A DNA stretch of 7,255 nt from Pauljensenia sp. (GCA_029983625.1 JASBZF010000075.1:1-7255); one strand, 5' to 3'. Shown: positions 1 through 6,538, numbered from the stretch's first letter. Notes: generated from the sequence alone by a model not told the origin. Program-made: numbers and translations.

Positions 1-70
1 GCAAAACGCCGCCACAACATGCGGGCACGCACCTACACCCCCACACACTAAACCCTGAGCTTCACAGCAC

Positions 71-109
71 TGTTTTCCTGCGCTGCCCTCACAACAGCGC
101 AAGAAAACA
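71..109. repeat. Inverted repeat, 15-bp arms
   Basis: The arms at 71-85 (tgttttcctgcgctg) and 95-109 (cagcgcaagaaaaca) pair over 15 positions with one mismatch, around a 9-nt loop. The single mismatch is C·A in + strand RNA but G·U in - strand RNA, so the - strand transcript folds slightly better. No clean T-run follows on either strand. It may be part of a transcription-termination region after an upstream gene, or a relic of a mobile element end; the sequence does not decide. Confidence 0.55.
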
Positions 110-122
110 AGCGGGAAAAGAT

Positions 123-164
123 ACTGCTGGGTGCCGCCATAAGAAGGTGGTGGCACCCAGCAGT
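123..164. terminator. Strong hairpin, candidate terminator
   Basis: Positions 123-140 pair with 147-164 in an uninterrupted 18-bp stem (two G·U pairs near the top) closed by a 6-nt loop. Read on the - strand the stem is followed by ATCTTTTC, a fair T-tract, so it looks most like an intrinsic terminator for leftward transcription. On the + strand no T-run follows, although it could still stop or slow an upstream rightward transcript. I see no leftward gene to its right, so its client is unclear. It separates the iron operon from whatever lies upstream. Confidence 0.5.
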
Positions 165-459
165 TCCGCAACAACGCCTAAAAGAAAACAAGAGCCCAAC
201 AGGGCGTGAGAAAGCCACGAGACAATACACGCCTGAGCAAGCCGTGCCACAAAGAAAAGCAGCCCAGGAAAACGATCGCGACACAATTAAGTACGCGACA
301 CAATCAAGCGCGCAACACATCCAGGCACTCTCTTCAGCTAGTCACACGTGAGCATCACCTGAAACGATCACCACAAGTCTTCACACACTCCCACGCCCCT
401 GAACTGAGAAGATAACGCCACGACGCCCCTCCGCGCAAAAGAAAGCAACCACACAGCGG

Positions 460-489
460 TTGACAATTAGGCAAGGATAGCCTTATCTA
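460..489 (+). promoter_or_regulatory. Promoter of the DUF4418-ABC operon
   Basis: A perfect -35 hexamer TTGACA lies at 460-465. The best -10 is TATCTA at 484-489 with an 18-nt spacer, which is weak but fits the TAnnnA/T pattern tolerated in actinobacteria; TCTATA at 486-491 is an alternative. The start of transcription would be near 495-498, giving a short leader before the ATG at 535. The spacer is occupied by a DtxR/IdeR-like operator, so repressor binding would block RNA polymerase. Confidence 0.6.
467..485 (+). promoter_or_regulatory. DtxR/IdeR iron box
   Basis: The 19-mer TTAGGCAAGGATAGCCTTA matches the degenerate DtxR/IdeR consensus TWAGGTWAGSCTWACCTWA at 16 of 19 positions (mismatches at 6, 11 and 14). 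It also has dyad symmetry: six of nine half-site pairs are complementary. It sits between the -35 and -10 elements. DtxR-family repressors bind such sites when charged with Fe(II), so the downstream operon should be off in iron-replete cells and on under iron starvation. That fits the iron-uptake genes downstream. Confidence 0.72.
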
Positions 490-534
490 TATGTGGTTCA
501 TCTCGCCGCTGCTGACATGACAAAGGATCCTCCC

Positions 535-957
535 ATGATGCAGAAAACAAAGAAAAGCACACTCCTCCCCCTAATCCCCGCGAGCCTATCCGCACTGCTC
601 GCCCTCGGAGTCTCCACAGTCTTTTCCGCCTGCGACCAGCTAGAAGACGGCACATGGATGCACTGCCACCACTGCCAAAACACCACCGCACTCAGCGCCG
701 TCGGAGTTGCCGCCCTCTTCGGCGTAAGTGCCTTCATCCGAAACAAAACCCTCAGAATCACACTGCAAATCCTCGCAATCCTCGCCTCAATCCTGATCTT
801 CTTCATCCCCGGCATCTTGTGCCCCATGTGCATGATGCGCACCATGCGCTGCTACATGGTGTTCCAACCCTTCACCCGCGTCATGAGCGTCCTCGTCGCA
901 CTTTCCGGCCTCATCACCCTCATCCCCTCATTCAAGGCGAAGCGGATTGAATCCTGA
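535..957 (+). CDS. DUF4418-like membrane protein with CxxC motifs
   Basis: A small (140 aa) polytopic membrane protein with about four hydrophobic segments (roughly residues 10-32, 52-68, 75-95 and 116-131). Two cysteine clusters stand out: C44-H-H-C47, just after C33 in the first extracytoplasmic loop, and C96-P-M-C99 with C106 in the next loop. Length, topology and the Met-His-Cys-His stretch resemble the DUF4418 family, which I recall beside FtsX-type ABC transporters. Function is unknown; the CxxC motifs suggest thiol/disulfide chemistry or metal binding, which is inference. I chose ATG 535 because AAAGGA at 522-527 sits 7 nt upstream and because the upstream in-frame ATG at 493 lies in or before the predicted transcription start. 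First gene behind the iron box; its end overlaps the next gene by 11 nt. Confidence 0.7.
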   Translation: MMQKTKKSTLLPLIPASLSALLALGVSTVFSACDQLEDGTWMHCHHCQNTTALSAVGVAALFGVSAFIRNKTLRITLQILAILASILIFFIPGILCPMCMMRTMRCYMVFQPFTRVMSVLVALSGLITLIPSFKAKRIES

Positions 958-1978
958 AAAATCCCCATCCCCACACGACGCACCTCGCCAATCCCACGCA
1001 ATAAAGCATCGGATACGGAAAGCGGCGATTGTCACCGCCCTGATCCTCGCGTGCGTGGCCGCACTCATCGGCCTGCGCGAATATCAAAAAAACACGGCAT
1101 ATCGTCACGCACTGCAACAAGAAGAAAAAGGCGACACCGTATCCGCCTACGCGATCTTAGAAAGCCTAGGCGGATACGCCGATGCTGCTGCACGCGCACG
1201 CTCGCTCCTGGAACACGACCCCGCACTGGCCTTAGGGAACGCCACAAAAGACGACATCGTGACCTTCGGGTCATACGAACAAGACGGTGACCTGGGAAAC
1301 GGGACAGAACCCCTACGCTGGATAGTCCTAGACAAAATCGACGGGCGACTTCTCCTCCTCGCCCTCGACTCCATCGCCGCACGCCCCTACAACCCCCTTC
1401 CCTTCCACGAGATCTCCTGGGAGAAAAGCGAACTGCGCGCCTGGATGAACACGGAGTTCCTTCATGACGCTTTCAGTGACGAACAACGCACACTTGTGAT
1501 CCCCACAAACACCGCCGATATCACTGACGCAGAAACAAAAGACGAAGCCGGGATCCAAGAAGACCCGCATCGGACAGGAAAACCGAAGCAAAAAGAAGAG
1601 AGGACCCTAGAAGAAAAACCACAGCAAGAAAAAGAGGCATACCAGGAAGAAAACGAGGGCGAACACGCTGAAAAAACACAAAAAGACCTCGTATTTGCAC
1701 TGAGCCGAACCGAAGCCGATATCTACCTGGGTGACGACGTTGAACGCGAACTGATCGGCGCAGCTCTGATCAGCGAGGCCGCGAAAAACCCGGCACTGCC
1801 GCTGGATGAAAACGGGCGCGCCGACTGGTGGTTACGCTCGCGAGGAAACTACGGTTTTACCGCCCAATTTGTCGAAAGAAACGGAAGCGCCTACACGCCC
1901 GGAGCGAACGTGGATGCGATCTACGCAGTTCGACCCGCAGTGTGGATTGACCCGCATAAGGGAGGGGGGAACCGGTGA
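947..1978 (+). CDS. Membrane-anchored DUF6273 domain protein
   Basis: A 343-aa protein with a short basic cytoplasmic N-terminus, one membrane anchor (about residues 25-43), a TPR-like segment (about 50-90, ending in the LGGYADAA pattern common in such proteins) and a DUF6273 domain. Visible DUF6273 hallmarks are VTFGSYEQDG (105-114), PLRWIVLD (122-129), RPYN (146-149), LRAWMN (163-168), FALSRTEAD (250-258), WWLRSRGNYG (294-303) and YAVRPAVWID (326-335). About 55 residues of charged, Glu/Lys/Gln-rich low-complexity sequence (about 192-246) interrupt the domain. Most of the protein should be outside the membrane. DUF6273 has no established function, and I do not know it as part of iron loci. 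The start is TTG 947, the only sensible start before the anchor; AAGG at 934-937 precedes it and the 11-nt overlap with DUF4418 suggests translational coupling. Confidence 0.75.
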   Translation: MNPEKSPSPHDAPRQSHAIKHRIRKAAIVTALILACVAALIGLREYQKNTAYRHALQQEEKGDTVSAYAILESLGGYADAAARARSLLEHDPALALGNATKDDIVTFGSYEQDGDLGNGTEPLRWIVLDKIDGRLLLLALDSIAARPYNPLPFHEISWEKSELRAWMNTEFLHDAFSDEQRTLVIPTNTADITDAETKDEAGIQEDPHRTGKPKQKEERTLEEKPQQEKEAYQEENEGEHAEKTQKDLVFALSRTEADIYLGDDVERELIGAALISEAAKNPALPLDENGRADWWLRSRGNYGFTAQFVERNGSAYTPGANVDAIYAVRPAVWIDPHKGGGNR

Positions 1979-3165
1979 AAACACAACCCTCCCTGAAAAC
2001 AGTACCCTTGAAGAACATCAGAGCTCGTCCAGGAAGAAGCCTCTTCCTCCTCCTGCTCGCTGTCCTTCAAGCCGCTTGTGCCCTCGTTGCACTTCTCCTC
2101 GTCCAAGGACTCGGCTACGAACTCCACCGCGCTGAACAGCGTCTCGGAGCGGACATCCTCGTCTATCCCGCAGCAGGCTTCCTCCAACTTGACAGCAGCT
2201 GCGTCAACATGCTGGCAAATCCCGTGCCGTACTACCGGGACCGCTCACAGCTTTCCCTGATCGCCCAAAACGACGACGTTGACGCGATCTCCTACCAGGT
2301 CCACATTGCAGCACCCCACGAGGAAAACGGAGTGAAATGGATCATCGGCTACGAACCAGAAAGTGACTTCGTTGTCACCGCCTGGCTGAACGACCCCTGG
2401 CAAGAAGAAAAAATACAAGCCGAGGGCGGAATCCTCATCGGATCAGACGTGGAAACCGATTCTGCCGGCCAGGTCGAAACGTTAGGGGAACACCTGAAGG
2501 TTGCAGCCCAACTGGCGCGCACAGGAGGAGACTACGACAAGGCAGTTTTCCTCCCCCTGCACCGGCTCGACTCTCTTCTTCGCCACGCCCCGCAGCACCT
2601 GGAAGGGCAAAACACGCTCAATCCTCTGTCGGACTACTCGGTGGCCACTATCGAAGTCAAAGACACATCGAAAGTGGAATCTGTTGCGAACTGGATTAAC
2701 CTCTATATCCGAAAAGTAAAAGCTGTCCATTCTGAAACACTTTTAGCCGATACGGCGGGCGCCCTCGGAGCACATTCGCTCGGAATCGCTGTTCTCGGCG
2801 GAGTTGCCTGGCTCCTTCTTCTTGCAGCACTCGGTATCGCCCAGTCAGTCATGATGAACGAAAGACGCGGAGAACTGCACATCTGGAAGGTCGTAGGGGC
2901 CTCAGAAAAGACCGTGCGCACACTCATGCTCAGCGAATACCTCCTCATTCACGTCCTGGGGGCCGCTACGGGGATCCTGATCGCCTGGCTCCTCCTGACG
3001 CAGGCGGAAGGCTCAATCCGCGCCCACACACTCAACCCGTCCGCAATGCTGCTCCCGCTTGCCCTTGCTTTCTTCGCTTCACTTCTTGTCGCCTGGATGA
3101 GTGCGCGTTTCGCTGTGAAAAAAGCGCTACGCGCAGCGCAGGCACAGATGCTTGTGGCGACCTAA
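1975..3165 (+). CDS. FtsX/MacB-type ABC transporter permease 1
   Basis: A 396-aa permease with the four-helix FtsX/MacB layout: TM1 at about 22-46, a large extracytoplasmic domain at about 50-265, then TM2 (268-291), TM3 (322-342) and TM4 (356-380). The cytoplasmic coupling segment after TM2 reads GELHIWKVVGAS (299-310), the usual E-x-x-x-K-x-x-G-A pattern that contacts the ATPase. RLGADILV (56-63) after TM1 is shared with the next gene, so the two are paralogs and probably form a heterodimer with the ATPase downstream. The segment IIGYEPESDF (123-132) aligns with IAFDPTTDF in permease 2, but this copy lacks the Cys-Cys pair. Start GTG 1975 overlaps the previous stop (GTGA) and follows a strong GGAGG at 1961-1965. 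Such transporters (MacB, LolCDE-like) often move substrates outside the membrane rather than import solutes; the substrate here is unknown. Confidence 0.85.
   Translation: MKTQPSLKTVPLKNIRARPGRSLFLLLLAVLQAACALVALLLVQGLGYELHRAEQRLGADILVYPAAGFLQLDSSCVNMLANPVPYYRDRSQLSLIAQNDDVDAISYQVHIAAPHEENGVKWIIGYEPESDFVVTAWLNDPWQEEKIQAEGGILIGSDVETDSAGQVETLGEHLKVAAQLARTGGDYDKAVFLPLHRLDSLLRHAPQHLEGQNTLNPLSDYSVATIEVKDTSKVESVANWINLYIRKVKAVHSETLLADTAGALGAHSLGIAVLGGVAWLLLLAALGIAQSVMMNERRGELHIWKVVGASEKTVRTLMLSEYLLIHVLGAATGILIAWLLLTQAEGSIRAHTLNPSAMLLPLALAFFASLLVAWMSARFAVKKALRAAQAQMLVAT
2140..2159 (+). repeat. 20-nt word shared by the two permease genes
   Basis: The same 20 nucleotides (cgtctcggagcggacatcct) occur at 2140-2159 and 3337-3356, encoding RLGADIL just after TM1 in both permeases. 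Synonymous sites match too, although the genes are otherwise clearly diverged. This supports a shared origin and perhaps local gene conversion. Confidence 0.7.
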
Positions 3166-3180
3166 AAACAGGAGGACCTC

Positions 3181-4386
3181 ATGTTGACGATGTCGAGCTT
3201 GCCGAGGAAAAACCTGCGCGCACATCCGGTACGCACCCTTTCCCTCTTTGTATTCGCCATGCTGATGGCGATTGCCAGCTTCTCAGGAGCGCTTCTCGTG
3301 CAGAGCCTGAACCACGGGCTCCACACCCTTGAATCACGTCTCGGAGCGGACATCCTGGTCACCCCCGCCGAAGCTGAACGACAATTCGACGCGCAGAAGT
3401 TCCTCATTGACGCGGAACCCGCCTACTTTTATATGGACGTTTCGGTGCGCGACCAGATCGCCACAGTGCAGGGAGTGGCGGCGGCCAGCGCGCAACTCTT
3501 CCTCGCTTCTGCGCGTTCAAGCTGCTGCTCGGGGAGGTATCAGGTCATCGCCTTTGACCCGACAACTGATTTCGTGATCCGTCCCTGGATCGCAGACGAG
3601 GGCGAGGCCATGATCGGCGCGATGGAAGTGATCGTCGGAGCGAATGTGGCAGTTGACGAAGGGCAAGACTTCCGAATCTACGGTCAGAAGTTGAAAGTTG
3701 CGGGACGTTTTACTCCGACCGGCTCCACCCTCGACAACGCGGTCTACACAGACTTTGACACGGCTAGAGTCCTCACAGCTTCCTCCGTGGACAAGGGGCT
3801 GAACAAGTACGGTCAGATCGACCCGGAACGAGTGATTTCCTCCGTGATGGTTGATGTCGAAAAAGGAGAAGACATCGAAGAAGTTGCGCAGCGGATCAGG
3901 CAGTCAACGCCGGGAGTGAGTGTCGCAACCGCAAAAGACATGGTGAAAGGGGTGGAAACGAGTCTTGAATCCACTTCGCGCGCCATTCTTGCCTTCGTTG
4001 TTCTCGTGTGGGTGATCGGCCTGGTGATGACTCTTCTTCTTTTTTCTGCGATGCTCAATGAACGTGCGCGAGAGTTTGCGCTTTTAAAAACCCTGGGGGC
4101 ACGTCGGGCGACGGTGCTGAAGATGATCGCCCTTGAGGTCACGCTTATTGATGTGGCGGGAGCCGTGGCAGGAATCTGCCTGGCAGGGGGAGTGATCGTG
4201 GCCTTCCGCAGTTTGCTTGGTCACGCTTTCCAAGCGGCCCTTGTACTCCCCAGTGTTCCGGTCATAGTTCTGTGGAGCCTGGTGAGTCTTCTGGCGGTGC
4301 TTTTCGCTGCTTTGATGTCAACGCTGTTTGCGGTGCGCCGCATCGGGCACATGGATTCGGGTCTGGTCTTAAAAGAAGGGGAATGA
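3181..4386 (+). CDS. FtsX/MacB-type ABC transporter permease 2
   Basis: A 401-aa paralog of the preceding permease with the same layout: TM1 at about 18-41, an extracytoplasmic domain at about 45-265, TM2 (268-292), TM3 (321-343) and TM4 (360-385). The coupling segment EFALLKTLGARR (298-309) is a textbook FtsX/MacB motif. The extracytoplasmic domain carries an adjacent cysteine pair C115-C116 in SSCCSGRY, followed by IAFDPTTDFVIRPWI (123-137). From memory, a CC pair before this segment recurs in permeases of FTR1-associated clusters, so it may be functional (metal or thiol handling). Permease 1 has no such pair. ATG 3181 follows AGGAGG at 3170-3175, 15 nt after the permease 1 stop; the in-frame ATG at 3190 is a less likely start. 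It should pair with permease 1 and the ATPase, whose start is 1 nt past this stop codon. Confidence 0.87.
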   Translation: MLTMSSLPRKNLRAHPVRTLSLFVFAMLMAIASFSGALLVQSLNHGLHTLESRLGADILVTPAEAERQFDAQKFLIDAEPAYFYMDVSVRDQIATVQGVAAASAQLFLASARSSCCSGRYQVIAFDPTTDFVIRPWIADEGEAMIGAMEVIVGANVAVDEGQDFRIYGQKLKVAGRFTPTGSTLDNAVYTDFDTARVLTASSVDKGLNKYGQIDPERVISSVMVDVEKGEDIEEVAQRIRQSTPGVSVATAKDMVKGVETSLESTSRAILAFVVLVWVIGLVMTLLLFSAMLNERAREFALLKTLGARRATVLKMIALEVTLIDVAGAVAGICLAGGVIVAFRSLLGHAFQAALVLPSVPVIVLWSLVSLLAVLFAALMSTLFAVRRIGHMDSGLVLKEGE

Positions 4387-4387
4387 G

Positions 4388-5056
4388 ATGGTGCTGAAAG
4401 CGCGCGAATTGCGAAAAGACTATCTGCGAGCCGGTAAGAAAGGAATGTCCTTTACGGCAGTACACCCCCTCGATCTTGAAGTGTCTGCTTCGGAAGTGGT
4501 GGTGATTCGAGGCCATTCGGGCAGTGGGAAAAGTACGTTACTTGCGATGCTTGCCGGGATGCTCCTGCCCACTTCGGGTCGCGTTCTTTTGGGAGGAGAC
4601 GATCTCTACGCCCTCGATGAAGCTGCCTTGTCGCGTCTGCGTAACGAAAGGATCGGCGTGATCCCTCAGGGCAATTCCGCTTTGCGGAGTCTGAGCGTCC
4701 TTGAAAACGTCATGCTCCCGTCGATGATCCGAGGTGGAGGAGCAACGAGGGTGCGGGCGGAGGAACTGCTGGAAGAACTCGGGATTGCGCAGCTTGCGGA
4801 TTCTTCACCACAGGAGCTGTCCGGTGGGGAGTTGAGGCGAGCTGCGGTGGCCAGGGCTTTGCTTTTAGGGCCGGAAACTGTGCTTGCGGATGAGCCGACG
4901 GCAGGACTGGATACGAAGAACTCACGAATTGTCCTTGAGGTGATTCGTCGCGCAGCGGATGCGGGTGCGGCTGTTCTTCTTGTCTCGCATGAGGAGGAAG
5001 CACAGTCTGTCGCTGATCGTGTGCTCACGATGGAAGACGGTGTGTTGCGTGCCTGA
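4388..5056 (+). CDS. ABC transporter ATP-binding protein (MacB/LolD type)
   Basis: A 222-aa ABC ATPase with every catalytic motif intact: Walker A GHSGSGKST (42-50), Q-loop Gln94 in VIPQ, signature LSGGE (144-148), Walker B TVLADEP (164-170, catalytic Glu169), D-loop GLDT and switch His201. Length and motif style match the MacB/LolD/FtsE-like group that pairs with FtsX-type permeases. It hydrolyses ATP on the cytoplasmic face to drive the two permeases just upstream. ATG 4388 lies 1 nt beyond the permease 2 stop, with GAAGGGG at 4375-4381 as ribosome binding site. Third codon positions are richer in G and T than in the first genes of the cluster and in FTR1. Last gene of the first tight cluster; I see no good terminator after it. 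Confidence 0.93.
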   Translation: MVLKARELRKDYLRAGKKGMSFTAVHPLDLEVSASEVVVIRGHSGSGKSTLLAMLAGMLLPTSGRVLLGGDDLYALDEAALSRLRNERIGVIPQGNSALRSLSVLENVMLPSMIRGGGATRVRAEELLEELGIAQLADSSPQELSGGELRRAAVARALLLGPETVLADEPTAGLDTKNSRIVLEVIRRAADAGAAVLLVSHEEEAQSVADRVLTMEDGVLRA

Positions 5057-5162
5057 AACAGAAGCGGCAAATGAGCTGGCTAGGGGGTTTCTGGGTGCGG
5101 GCTGGGTGGCCAGAAGAACTCCAACAGGACGCAACAACAAGGGAAGTGATGAATTAACTTAG

Positions 5163-5190
5163 TTGCACCTTTCTAAAATAAGTATAGACT
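5163..5190 (+). promoter_or_regulatory. Candidate promoter for FTR1-P19
   Basis: TTGCAC at 5163-5168 (4-5 of 6 matches to the -35 consensus) is followed after 16 nt by TAGACT at 5185-5190, which fits the actinobacterial -10 pattern TAnnnT; TATAGA at 5183-5188 overlaps it. The surrounding stretch is the most AT-rich in the gap. Transcription would start near 5197. An iron box here is poor: TTAG 5159-5162 and CTAA 5173-5176 form half-sites one base too close together. Confidence 0.5.
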
Positions 5191-5236
5191 GTATGAGCGC
5201 GTTTGCCCGCTGATCGCGCGTGAAATATCCATACGG

Positions 5237-5259
5237 CATCGCACCTATGCACTGCGATG
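5237..5259 (+). other. Leader hairpin upstream of FTR1
   Basis: A perfect 7-bp inverted repeat (catcgca/tgcgatg) with a 9-nt loop ends 9 nt before the AAGGAG ribosome binding site at 5269-5274. It could modulate FTR1 translation, but it matches no riboswitch class I recognise. Confidence 0.35.
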
Positions 5260-5281
5260 TTCAGCGCGAAGGAGAAACGAA

Positions 5282-6538
5282 GTGAGAGGCACAACCTGCC
5301 TGGTCGCACGGTCAACAAAGAGCAGCAAAGCCCTCCTCCTGCTCCTCGCTTCCCTTGCCCTTCTTCTGTTCCTCCCCTCACCCGCGCGTGCCGAGGGCGG
5401 GGCATCAACCTGGGGTGAAGTCGCTACAGAAATGGGGCAGATCCTCGACGAAGCACAGCAAACCTACCTGTCGGGCAACATCGAAGGCGGAAAAGACGGG
5501 GTGAATGTCGCCTACTACCGCCGCTACGAAACCCTCGGTTTTGAAAAGCAAGTGATGGCGCGCATCTCAGGGGAACGAGTCTCCGCCGTCGAAATGGAGT
5601 TCTCCCTCGTCAAAAAAGCGATGAGCGATCGCGACGACGCAGCCGTAGCTCAGCACACGGAAATCCTCAAAACCTACCTGCGTGAAGATGCCCAAGCCCT
5701 CGACGGAACCACGCAGAACACCAACTTGGGCGGATCGCCCTGGCTCTCCGGTTTCCTCCCTTCCCTCCTGGTCATCTTAAGAGAAGGAATGGAAGCGATC
5801 CTCGTTGTCGCAGCGATCCTCGCCTACCTGAGTAAAGCCGGACACAAAGACAAAACTAAGGTCGTGTGGGCAGGGGTGGCCCTCGCCCTCCTGGCCTCCG
5901 TACTTCTTGCCGTCCTCTTCTCCACTTTCTCCCGTCTGGCCGGAGCGAATCAGGAACTCCTCGAAGGTCTTGTCGCACTCTTCGCAGTTGCCATGCTCAT
6001 CTGGGTTTCTAACTGGATGCTGAGCAAATCCTCCAGCCAAGCCTGGGATCGGTACATCAAAGAACAAACTGACGCCTCTTTAAACAGGGGTTCCCTTTTC
6101 GGGCTTGCTTTTATTGCTTTCCTTGCGGTTTTGCGAGAAGGAGCCGAAACGATCCTCTTCTACATCCCGGTGATCTCCAATGCCGGTGATGCGCTTGCCT
6201 ACGTCTGGATCGGTCTGGCAGTCGGCGCGGTCATCCTCGTCCTCGTCTACCTGCTCATTCAATTTGCCGCTGTGCGGATTCCTCTGCGTCCCTTCTTCAC
6301 CGTCACCTCCCTCCTCCTTGCCCTTATGGCCGTGACTTTCACGGGTTCAGGCATCAAAGAGCTGCAAGAAGCTGATCTTCTGTCGCTCACCTACCTGAAC
6401 GGCTTCCCCACCATTGACCTCTTGGGGATCTACCCCAGAGTAGAGAACCTCGCCGCACAGGCCCTGGTTCTCGCCCTCATCGTCGGCCTGTACTTCTGGG
6501 GGTCGCGCCGCCACAGCCGCGCCGCCCTCGTGAAGTGA
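5282..6538 (+). CDS. FTR1-family high-affinity iron permease
   Basis: A 418-aa iron permease of the FTR1/FetM/EfeU family. It has a signal peptide (hydrophobic residues about 17-31, likely cleavage after ARA at 35-37), an extracytoplasmic helical domain (about 38-152) and seven predicted membrane helices (about 153-183, 192-214, 225-247, 271-296, 304-330, 337-358, 390-406). Both iron-conducting REGxE motifs are intact: R167-E168-G169-M170-E171 and R285-E286-G287-A288-E289. The soluble domain has one copy of the family pattern YETLGFE (82-88) followed by VEMEF (103-107). The protein is much shorter than FTR1 homologs with a large duplicated soluble part, as in Campylobacter. Start GTG 5282 has AAGGAG 7 nt upstream and gives a complete signal peptide. 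It imports iron across the membrane together with the P19 protein encoded next; REGxE glutamates bind the metal in characterised homologs. Confidence 0.93.
   Translation: MRGTTCLVARSTKSSKALLLLLASLALLLFLPSPARAEGGASTWGEVATEMGQILDEAQQTYLSGNIEGGKDGVNVAYYRRYETLGFEKQVMARISGERVSAVEMEFSLVKKAMSDRDDAAVAQHTEILKTYLREDAQALDGTTQNTNLGGSPWLSGFLPSLLVILREGMEAILVVAAILAYLSKAGHKDKTKVVWAGVALALLASVLLAVLFSTFSRLAGANQELLEGLVALFAVAMLIWVSNWMLSKSSSQAWDRYIKEQTDASLNRGSLFGLAFIAFLAVLREGAETILFYIPVISNAGDALAYVWIGLAVGAVILVLVYLLIQFAAVRIPLRPFFTVTSLLLALMAVTFTGSGIKELQEADLLSLTYLNGFPTIDLLGIYPRVENLAAQALVLALIVGLYFWGSRRHSRAALVK

Larger units (their letters stand above)
1..459. other. Intergenic region with no convincing gene
   Basis: I see no believable coding region here. 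A frame entering from the left edge on the + strand ends at a TAA at 49-51; it could be the last 16 codons of an upstream gene, but it is too short to identify. Other open frames on both strands lack a good ribosome binding site and have implausible protein composition (runs of Arg/His/Lys on +, Cys/Phe/Leu on -). The + strand is rich in A and C. The region holds two hairpins (71-109, 123-164), an 11-nt word (aagaaaacaag) at 101-111 and again at 182-192, and an 11-nt direct repeat (cgcgacacaat) at 277-287 and 294-304. Confidence 0.6.
5057..5281 (+). other. Intergenic region before FTR1
   Basis: This 225-nt gap contains no gene. It holds a second promoter candidate (5163-5190) and a leader of about 85 nt with two short inverted repeats: gcgcg 5197-5201 with cgcgc 5215-5219, and catcgca 5237-5243 with tgcgatg 5253-5259. 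I find no clear intrinsic terminator for the upstream operon, so read-through from the ABC genes into FTR1 is possible. Confidence 0.6.

Noticed and set aside
194..205. Short hairpin gccc/gggc with a T-rich stretch on the - strand
   Set aside because: The stem is only 4 bp, too weak to call a terminator.
48..320. Minus-strand ORF of 90 codons
   Set aside because: It reads through both hairpins, has a Cys/Phe/Ala-rich composition without a sensible membrane layout and lacks a ribosome binding site.
206..415. Small + strand ORF of 69 codons
   Set aside because: No ribosome binding site, composition dominated by Arg, His, Lys, Gln and Thr, and no domain signal; it is a by-product of AC-rich sequence.
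493..534. Upstream ATG at 493 as the start of the DUF4418 gene
   Set aside because: It lies at or before the predicted transcription start, has no ribosome binding site and adds a non-conserved stretch before the first membrane segment. ATG 535 has AAAGGA at the right distance.
5159..5177. Iron box in front of FTR1
   Set aside because: Only about 12 of 19 positions fit the degenerate DtxR consensus, and the TTAG/CTAA half-sites are spaced by 10 rather than 11 nt.
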